Positions 1-4,233 of a stretch of 6,550 nucleotides of DNA are shown here, piece after piece. The notes beneath the pieces are model-generated. The model worked only from the letters and a program-made list of their open reading frames with translations, was not told the origin of the DNA and made no database searches. Numbering within the stretch: the stretch's first letter is position 1; the number at the start of each line of letters is the position of its first letter. Both the position numbers and the translations under genes were made by a program. This DNA is from Acetobacteraceae bacterium UBA6159 (lineage in GTDB: Bacteria > Pseudomonadota > Alphaproteobacteria > Acetobacterales > Acetobacteraceae): NCBI GenBank assembly GCA_002422345.1, contig DIUL01000154.1, forward strand, positions 1 to 6,550, read 5' to 3'.

Positions 1-194
1 ATGGGCAGAATGGACCCTCGATGGCGCATGGTGGCAGCCACTCCCTAACGGTTGGTTAATCTCGATGGCTATTTTCAATCAGGGCAGCCGGCGGGGAGGC
101 CGTTCGTGCGGGGCCGGGCTCTGCGGCATGCATGGCAAACCATGCGCACTTTGTGTTATTCTCCGCCTGATCAGACAGCACGGGAGCCAGTGCG
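1..194. other. Upstream region without a convincing gene; leader of the ParDE operon
   Basis: I find no supportable gene here. A short frame open from base 1 ends at a TAA at 46-48 and could be the last 15 codons of a gene entering from the left, but the residues carry no recognisable motif. A second frame, open from the left edge through to about 496, overlaps the antitoxin gene and gives an Arg/Gly/Cys-rich, shadow-like translation. The stretch probably holds the promoter of the toxin-antitoxin pair: a small inverted repeat at 130-145, a moderately AT-rich patch around 150-162, and a Shine-Dalgarno GGGAG at 182-186. Confidence 0.4.
130..145. promoter_or_regulatory. Inverted repeat upstream of parD, candidate autoregulatory operator
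   Basis: GCATGG at 130-135 and CCATGC at 140-145 are perfect inverted repeats around the spacer CAAA. The repeat ends about 50 bases before the antitoxin start and lies next to the AT-rich patch (about 151-161) that would suit a -10 element. ParD-type ribbon-helix-helix antitoxins typically bind short palindromes in their own promoters as dimers, with the toxin as co-repressor. Seen: the repeat and its position. Inferred: the operator role. A 6-bp arm can occur by chance. Confidence 0.35.
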
Positions 195-440
195 ATGAAC
201 GTGTCCATAGGCGAGCGCTGGGAGGACTTTGTCGAACGCGCGGTCAAGGGCGGACGGTACGCCTCGGCCAGCGAGGTCGTGCGGGAAGGGCTGCGCCTGG
301 TCGAGGAACGCGAAACCCGGTTGCAGGCCCTGCGGGAGACGTTGGCCGCCTCGATCGCCGCCGGTGGCCAGAACACCGAGGACGATCTGACCCGCGCGCT
401 GGACGCCAAGGAAGCGGAGCTTGCGCGGGCCGGATATTGA
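195..440 (+). CDS. parD: ParD-family type II antitoxin (ribbon-helix-helix)
   Basis: This 81-residue protein is the antitoxin of a type II toxin-antitoxin pair. It is expected to bind and neutralise the ParE-like toxin encoded immediately downstream and to repress the shared promoter. The N-terminus has the CopG/ParD ribbon-helix-helix layout: a short strand (NVSIG, residues 2-6), a first helix (about 7-19), the turn GGRYASASEVVREGLRL (19-35), which is the family hallmark, and a second helix. The remainder is an acidic and Arg-rich tail, probably flexible alone and folding onto the toxin, ending in the typical ALDAKEAELARAGY. The start is chosen for GGGAG at 182-186, 8 bases upstream, and because the family motif begins at once. 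The stop codon abuts the toxin ATG with no gap, implying translational coupling. The length is normal for the family. Confidence 0.9.
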   Translation: MNVSIGERWEDFVERAVKGGRYASASEVVREGLRLVEERETRLQALRETLAASIAAGGQNTEDDLTRALDAKEAELARAGY

Positions 441-752
441 ATGCGGCGGCTCGTCCTCCTGGACTCCGCGGTCGGCGACTTCGCCTCCATCCTTGAATAC
501 ATCACCCATCAGAGCGGGAGCCGCGCCACGGCTCGTCGGTTCGTTGACCGGCTGGTTGGCCAGTGCCGGAAGATGGCGTCGCTGCCGGGCACACTGGGGC
601 GGCCGAGGCCGGAATTGCTGGCCGACATCCGCAGCTTTCCCTTCCAGCGCTACATCATCTTCTTCCGCTATGTCGGGGAGACGTTGGAGGTTGTGAACGT
701 GCTCGAAGGCCATCGGGACATTGATGCCCATTTCCACGACCCATCGACCTAG
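441..752 (+). CDS. parE: ParE-family type II toxin (RelE/ParE superfamily)
   Basis: This 103-residue protein is the toxin partner of the antitoxin whose stop codon ends one base before this ATG. It shows the ParE fold pattern: an N-terminal strand (RRLVLLDSA, residues 2-10), a long helical pair (about 11-47), then the conserved core. The core has LGRPRPEL (52-59), DIRSFPF (62-68), RYIIFFRY (70-77), and the final strand VVNVLEGHRDI (84-94). These are the classical ParE signatures, and the length is usual. Characterised ParE proteins poison DNA gyrase and cause DNA damage, while some relatives in the superfamily cleave mRNA, so the target here is inferred. No separate Shine-Dalgarno is obvious, so translation is probably coupled to the antitoxin. 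No frameshift or truncation is visible, and the pair looks intact. The plausible roles are stabilisation of the locus or a stress response. Confidence 0.9.
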   Translation: MRRLVLLDSAVGDFASILEYITHQSGSRATARRFVDRLVGQCRKMASLPGTLGRPRPELLADIRSFPFQRYIIFFRYVGETLEVVNVLEGHRDIDAHFHDPST

Positions 753-838
753 GCGGGATCACCGGGTTTCCCCCCACCTTGCCCCCCGCGCCGCCACGCC
801 CAATAGTCCGCCCAACCAGAATGGGAGGGACCCCAGCC

Positions 839-1630
839 ATGATGCCCCCAGAATATGACGTCACCGGGAAAGTCGTGCTCATCACCGGCGCGGGCCGGGG
901 GATCGGCAAGGGGATTGCGCAGGTCCTCGCGCAGGCGGGGGCGGATATCGCGCTGAACGCGCTGACGCCCCGCTATGTCACGCCCCTGGCCGCCGAGATC
1001 GCCGCCGCGTCCGGACGGCGGGTCATTCCCGTCATCGCCGATGTCACCCAGCCGGACTCCGCCCAGCGCGCGGTGGATGAGACCCTGGCAGCCTTCGGGC
1101 GCATCGATGTGCTGGTGAACGCGCTGGGGGATTCCATCCGCAAGCCCTTGGTGGCTCTGCCCGACCAGCCCGATCCGCCGGCGGCGTCCGATGACGAACT
1201 GCGCTTCATCCTGGACATCAACCTGACCGAGGCGCTGTTGATGACCCGCGCCGTCGGGCCGCACATGCTGGCTCGGCGTTCGGGCAAGGTGATCAGCATC
1301 GCCTCCTGGACCGGGCATGCCGGGGGGAAGGACCTGGTTCTTTATACCGCCGCCAAGGCTGCTCTGGTGGGCTTCACCCGGGCGCAGGCGCTGGAATGGG
1401 CACCCTATGGCGTGCAGGTGAACGCGATCTCGCCGGGGCTGTTCCCCGATCCCGTGACTTCGGGTGAGGAACGCACCCGCCAGACGCGGGAGCGGTCGAA
1501 GACCACCGTGCCGCTGCAACGGGCGGGGGAATTGCGGGAGGTCGGGTTGCTGGCGCTGTACCTCGCCTCGGCGGCGTCGGACTATATGACCGGACAGACC
1601 ATTCCGCTGGATGGCGGGCTCAGCCTGTAA
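839..1630 (+). CDS. Short-chain dehydrogenase/reductase (SDR), classical type
   Basis: This 263-residue cytosolic NAD(P)-dependent oxidoreductase would interconvert an alcohol and a ketone or aldehyde; the substrate is unknown. The Rossmann motif TGAGRGIG spans residues 16-23. An Arg within it (R20) and the lack of an Asp after the second strand (N40) favour NADP(H). The NNAG motif is replaced by NALG (94-97). The full catalytic tetrad is present: N128, S156, Y169 and K173 (YTAAK). The structural motif NAISPG (195-200) and the C-terminal MTGQTIPLDGG are typical. Start choice: GGGAGGGA at 823-830 lies 8 bases before ATG 839. The open frame runs back to a TTG at 779 and includes an ATG at 821, but those codons give a Pro/Arg-rich extension and have no ribosome site. 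A second ATG directly follows the chosen one. Annotators may label it 3-oxoacyl-ACP reductase or glucose dehydrogenase by family similarity, and neither can be claimed here. Confidence 0.9.
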   Translation: MMPPEYDVTGKVVLITGAGRGIGKGIAQVLAQAGADIALNALTPRYVTPLAAEIAAASGRRVIPVIADVTQPDSAQRAVDETLAAFGRIDVLVNALGDSIRKPLVALPDQPDPPAASDDELRFILDINLTEALLMTRAVGPHMLARRSGKVISIASWTGHAGGKDLVLYTAAKAALVGFTRAQALEWAPYGVQVNAISPGLFPDPVTSGEERTRQTRERSKTTVPLQRAGELREVGLLALYLASAASDYMTGQTIPLDGGLSL

Positions 1631-1637
1631 TATCCGG

Positions 1638-1775
1638 CGCCACCCGTCATGGTCCGCGCAGGCGGGCCATCCACGACTTTGCTGATATGAACTGCAAAAG
1701 TCGTGGGTGGTGGCCCGGAGCCTGTCCTCGGGCCGGCTCTTCGCCGGACCCGGGGGCCACCATGACGGAGTGGCG
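1638..1775. repeat. Large palindromic intergenic repeat (MITE- or REP-like)
   Basis: This non-coding element fills most of the gap between the first dehydrogenase and the isomerase-like gene. The outer arms 1638-1652 and 1760-1775 are complementary over 15 pairs with one bulged base, including CCGTCATGG/CCATGACGG. The centre holds a second inverted pair, CCACGACTTT (1671-1680) with AAAGTCGTGG (1697-1706), extended by GC/GC around a loop of about 11 bases. Each flank also folds locally: ATGGTCCGC/GCGGGCCAT at 1649-1670, and GGGCCGGC/GCCGGACCC around 1730-1751. The result is an almost continuous cruciform. Palindromes with this GTCATGG...CCACGACTTT style recur between genes in many alphaproteobacterial genomes (recollection, not checked). 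No transposase or clear target duplication is seen. It could influence transcript stability or termination between the flanking genes. Confidence 0.75.
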
Positions 1776-1828
1776 ACCACGAGTGTCCATCTGGAAGCCG
1801 ATCAGTATAACGCGCAAGGACAATTCCC

Positions 1829-2110
1829 ATGCTTTTTCTTGTCATCAGTGAGCCTCGGCCGGAACCGCCCAGCAGTGTCACCGCGTCCCGGCAGAAATAC
1901 TGGGAATGGGTGGCGCCGTTACGGGCGAGCGGGGAGGTCCGCTCGATCCACGCCAAGGTCGGGCGCGGGGCGGTGGCGCTGTTCGACGTGCCCTCGAATG
2001 AGCAGTTGCACCGGCGGTTGAATGAGTGGGCGGACATCATCCCCGCCCGGTTCGACGTGCATGCGCTGATCGATCCGGATGCGGCGCTGGCGTATCTGAA
2101 CAAAGGCTAG
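1829..2110 (+). CDS. Muconolactone delta-isomerase-like small protein
   Basis: This 93-residue protein resembles the muconolactone isomerase family (about 96 residues, ferredoxin-like fold, oligomeric). The enzyme shifts the double bond of muconolactone in the catechol branch of the beta-ketoadipate pathway. Visible similarity: an N-terminal MLFLV strand, the helical segment about 16-33, a strand pair with HAKVGRGAVALFDVPSNEQL (41-60; compare the family pattern with FDV.SN..LH), then LHRRLNEW and a closing strand FDVHALID (75-82). ATG 1829 is preceded by AAGGA at 1816-1820 with 8-base spacing. No catechol dioxygenase or cycloisomerase is nearby, so the classical role is doubtful. It more likely serves another lactone or enol substrate, or is a structural relative. 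It is followed after 61 bases by the GYD gene on the same strand. Confidence 0.7.
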   Translation: MLFLVISEPRPEPPSSVTASRQKYWEWVAPLRASGEVRSIHAKVGRGAVALFDVPSNEQLHRRLNEWADIIPARFDVHALIDPDAALAYLNKG

Positions 2111-2171
2111 GCTTGCTTTCCCCGCCCCCGGCCGATCATGCTGCCTGCCTCCCATACCAGGAGCACGTGCC

Positions 2172-2465
2172 ATGCCGAGCTATGTGTTGCTTGCGAATTG
2201 GACGGACCAGGGGCTGAAGGCGATCCAGGATGGCGGTCGCCGCGTCGATGATGCCAAGAAGATGCTGGAGGACATGGGTGGGCGGTTCCAGTCGTTGTTC
2301 ATGACCATGGGCCAGTTCGACATGGTCGGCGTCTACGACGCGCCCGACGACGCGGTCGCCGCCCGCTTCACACTGATGCTCGCTCGGCTGGGGAATGTGC
2401 GGACCAGTTCGATGAAGGCCTTCCCCGAGGAAGCGTTCCGGCAGATCATCCACTCCCTGCGATAA
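2172..2465 (+). CDS. GYD-domain protein
   Basis: This 97-residue protein belongs to the GYD family of small ferredoxin-like alpha/beta proteins of unproven function. Visible signatures are the opening strand YVLLANWTDQG (residues 4-14), the helix with RRVDDAKKMLEDMGG (23-37), the eponymous motif in the form GQFD (47-50; Phe for the usual Tyr), the APDD turn (57-60), the helix AVAARFTLMLARLGNVRT (61-78) and a final strand with MKAF. AGGAG at 2159-2163 lies 8 bases before the ATG. It sits 61 bases after the isomerase-like gene and 16 bases before the second dehydrogenase, so it is very probably co-transcribed with the latter. Such small barrel-fold proteins often accompany catabolic oxidoreductases. 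Whether this one is an enzyme, a ligand-binding protein or a partner subunit cannot be read from the sequence. Confidence 0.85.
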   Translation: MPSYVLLANWTDQGLKAIQDGGRRVDDAKKMLEDMGGRFQSLFMTMGQFDMVGVYDAPDDAVAARFTLMLARLGNVRTSSMKAFPEEAFRQIIHSLR

Positions 2466-2481
2466 CGAAAAGGGACGGACG

Positions 2482-3267
2482 ATGATTTCAGGCGCGCGCA
2501 CGCCGCTGACGGTGGACCTGACCGGCCAACGGGTCGTGATCACCGCGGGGGCGAACGGGATCGGCAAGGTGATGGCGGATAGTTTCGCCGCCTGCGGGGC
2601 CAGGGTGTTCGTGAGCGACGTCGATCCGGCGGCGCTCGAATCCTGCGGCCATGCCGGGATGCGCGCCAACGCCGGCGTTGCGGCCGAGTGCGAGGCGTTC
2701 ATCGATGCCGCGGTCAAGCATCTGGGCGGGCTGGATGTGCTCGTGAACAACGCCGGGATCGCGGGGCCAACGACTCCGGTCGAGAAGGTGACGCCCGAGG
2801 AACTGGACGCCACGTTGCAGATCGACCTCGCATCCATGTTCCATTGCGCTCGGCGGGCGATTCCCGCGCTGCGGGCGGCCGGTGGCGGGGCGGTGATCAA
2901 CCTGAGTTCGGCGGCCGGGCGGTTCGGCTTCGCCCTGCGCGCGCCCTATGCGGCGGCGAAATGGGGCGTGATCGGGTTTACCAAGTCGCTGTCGATCGAA
3001 CTCGGCCCGGACGGGGTGCGGGTGAACGCGATCCTGCCGGGGCCGGTGGATGGGCCTCGGATTCGGGCGGTGATCAAGGCGAAGGCGGAAGCCGAGGGCA
3101 TTTCCGAGAACGAAATGACCGACCGCACCGTGGGCGTCACCAGCCTGAAGTGCTTCGTCACACAGCAGGACATCGCCAACATGGCGCTGTACCTCGCGAG
3201 CCCCTTCGGGCGGACGATCAGCGGCCAGGCGATGTGCGTGGACGCTGATATGCAGACGACGATGTAG
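2482..3267 (+). CDS. Short-chain dehydrogenase/reductase (SDR), NAD-type, with a variant tetrad
   Basis: This 261-residue cytosolic oxidoreductase is of the classical SDR class. The cofactor motif reads TAGANGIG (residues 21-28), with Ala in place of the usual first Gly. Asp at the end of the second strand (D46) predicts NAD(H). NNAG is intact at 89-92. The active site has S143, Y156 and K160 (YAAAK). At the tetrad Asn position the segment reads LQIDLASMF, so Asp (D115) replaces Asn. NAILPGPVDGPR (near 182) follows as usual, then a long mobile substrate loop, AVIKAKAEAEGISENEM. The C-terminus is VDADMQTTM rather than the common VDGG. GGGACGG at 2472-2478 supports the start, and only 16 bases separate it from the GYD gene. 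The substrate is unknown. The different cofactor prediction from the upstream dehydrogenase suggests two separate steps rather than duplicates. Confidence 0.9.
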   Translation: MISGARTPLTVDLTGQRVVITAGANGIGKVMADSFAACGARVFVSDVDPAALESCGHAGMRANAGVAAECEAFIDAAVKHLGGLDVLVNNAGIAGPTTPVEKVTPEELDATLQIDLASMFHCARRAIPALRAAGGGAVINLSSAAGRFGFALRAPYAAAKWGVIGFTKSLSIELGPDGVRVNAILPGPVDGPRIRAVIKAKAEAEGISENEMTDRTVGVTSLKCFVTQQDIANMALYLASPFGRTISGQAMCVDADMQTTM

Positions 3268-3274
3268 GGCCGAA

Positions 3275-3297
3275 GCCCGGCCGCTCAGCGGTCGGGC
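3275..3297. terminator. Hairpin in the convergent gap, possible bidirectional terminator
   Basis: GCCCGGCCGCT at 3275-3285 and AGCGGTCGGGC at 3287-3297 form an 11-bp stem with one G-T pair around the base C at 3286 (in practice a TCA loop). It sits just after the stop of the second dehydrogenase and spans the stop codon of the convergent membrane-protein gene (3285-3287). There is no T-run on either side, so it does not meet the classical intrinsic terminator pattern. It may protect 3' ends or slow polymerase for both transcripts. Confidence 0.4.
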
Positions 3298-4064
3298 GCC
3301 AGCAGATGCTCCAAGGGCGCGCGGGACACGGTGAGCAGGCCGGTGAACGGCCGCTCGGTCGTGGCCACCACGGCCAGGGCCGTGACCGTGGCCGCGGTCG
3401 AGAGCAGCAGTGCCAGGACCTGCGCCCGCGCCCGGTCCAGATGCACCGCCGCGATCGACAACTGCGTCAGCAGGCCCAGGAGCAGGACGCCCATCCAGCG
3501 CAGATTGTCGGCATCGGGGCGGCTGAGGCCCAGGCGGACGATGCGGCCGGCGCTGATTTCCTCCAGCGCGCGGAGGAATGCCGCCTGCACGGCATTGCCG
3601 CCCAGTACCGCCATGTCGTGATGGGCGACGGTGGTGAACATCTGCCGCAGAGCGGCTTCGGTTTGCGGTGCGCGGTAGCGGCCGGGCGGCAGCGGCCATT
3701 CATCGGTCAGCACCGAGCGGACATAGGCCCGCGCCTGGTCCGGCAGGGCCCAGATCGCGGGGTTGTTCGGCTGCGCCTCGGCCAGCGTGATGATGCGGAC
3801 GATCCCTTCCCGCTCCATCATCACCGCCTGGGTGGCGCTGCGCACGGACTCATGGACGGCATTGCCCAGGAACGCGGTCATCAGGGCGAACATTGTGCCG
3901 GCGCTGACGAAGAATGGCGCGACGACGCCCTTGTAGCGTTCGGCGATGGGGCGGGCCGCCCGATGGAAGCTCGCGGCCACGCACAGGATTCCGGTGAACG
4001 TGAAACTCACCAGCAGCACCGCGATGATCTGCCAGTCGGGTAGGTCAAGCCAAGCGTCGATCAT
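3285..4064 (-). CDS. DUF4239 (bestrophin-like) family membrane protein
   Basis: This 259-residue inner-membrane protein has four predicted membrane segments in a 2+2 arrangement. Helices lie at about 11-33 and 47-70, a soluble region of about 115 residues follows, and then helices at about 188-208 and 216-235. The ERPF-TG motif directly after the last helix, followed by a LLTVSRAPLEHLL tail, is characteristic of the DUF4239 family. That family is sometimes described as bestrophin-like, but a channel function is not established. The central domain carries the charged, Arg-rich surface expected of a soluble face. The ATG at 4064-4062 is chosen because TM1 begins soon after it and upstream codons run into the divergent lyase gene. 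The ribosome site is weak (GGA about 7 bases upstream). It is transcribed against both neighbours, so a shared pathway is unlikely. Confidence 0.8.
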   Translation of the reverse strand: MIDAWLDLPDWQIIAVLLVSFTFTGILCVAASFHRAARPIAERYKGVVAPFFVSAGTMFALMTAFLGNAVHESVRSATQAVMMEREGIVRIITLAEAQPNNPAIWALPDQARAYVRSVLTDEWPLPPGRYRAPQTEAALRQMFTTVAHHDMAVLGGNAVQAAFLRALEEISAGRIVRLGLSRPDADNLRWMGVLLLGLLTQLSIAAVHLDRARAQVLALLLSTAATVTALAVVATTERPFTGLLTVSRAPLEHLLAPDR

Positions 4065-4233
4065 GTTCGATCCGAAAGGAATGGACGCGGACGATACACG
4101 CCGGCCCGAGGACGTCCAGGGGAGATGTGCGCCAGCGGTGCTCTTCCCAGGGGGCGGGAAATGCGTAAGCTCCCCTGGTTCCGGCCACCGCGCCACGCGG
4201 GCGGCAGCCGGCGGACCCGACGGGAGGGAATGA
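4065..4233. promoter_or_regulatory. Divergent promoter region with a structured leader for the lyase gene
   Basis: This 169-base gap must hold promoters for both the minus-strand membrane protein and the plus-strand lyase; I cannot place -35/-10 boxes with confidence. It contains a long-range inverted repeat, CCAGGGGAG (4116-4124) with CTCCCCTGG (4170-4178). Enclosed within it is a smaller hairpin, TTCCC (4144-4148) with GGGAA (4156-4160). If transcribed, this would fold into a two-level stem-loop ending about 55 bases before the lyase start. The lyase ribosome site GGGAGGGA is at 4222-4229. I see no recognisable riboswitch consensus, including that for thiamine diphosphate. Confidence 0.4.

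Noticed and set aside
1..48. Possible tail of a gene entering from the left (ends at TAA 46-48)
   Set aside because: Only 15 codons with no motif. Other frames are also open to the edge, so it cannot be supported.
65..496. Plus-strand 143-codon open frame overlapping the antitoxin
   Set aside because: It is an Arg/Gly-rich, low-information translation with no ribosome site, and it overlaps parD, which has clear family motifs and a good Shine-Dalgarno.
779..838. N-terminal extension of the first dehydrogenase from TTG 779 or ATG 821
   Set aside because: The extension is Pro/Arg-rich with no family similarity, and the only good ribosome site (823-830) serves ATG 839.
1783..1811. Promoter with a TATAAC -10 box at 1806-1811 before the isomerase-like gene
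   Set aside because: The -35 match is poor, and the implied start near 1818 would cut into the Shine-Dalgarno at 1816-1820.
2488..3699. Minus-strand 403-codon open frame
   Set aside because: It is opposite the second dehydrogenase and membrane-protein gene, with an Arg/Pro/His-rich composition typical of antisense frames in GC-rich DNA.
3306..4043. Plus-strand 245-codon open frame
   Set aside because: It is the complement of the DUF4239 gene with a Gln/Arg/Gly-rich translation, whereas the minus strand gives coherent membrane helices and a family motif.
4065..4233. Thiamine-diphosphate riboswitch upstream of the TPP enzyme
   Set aside because: The conserved CUGAGA core and partner helices of that riboswitch are not present. 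These switches control thiamine synthesis and transport genes rather than TPP-using enzymes.
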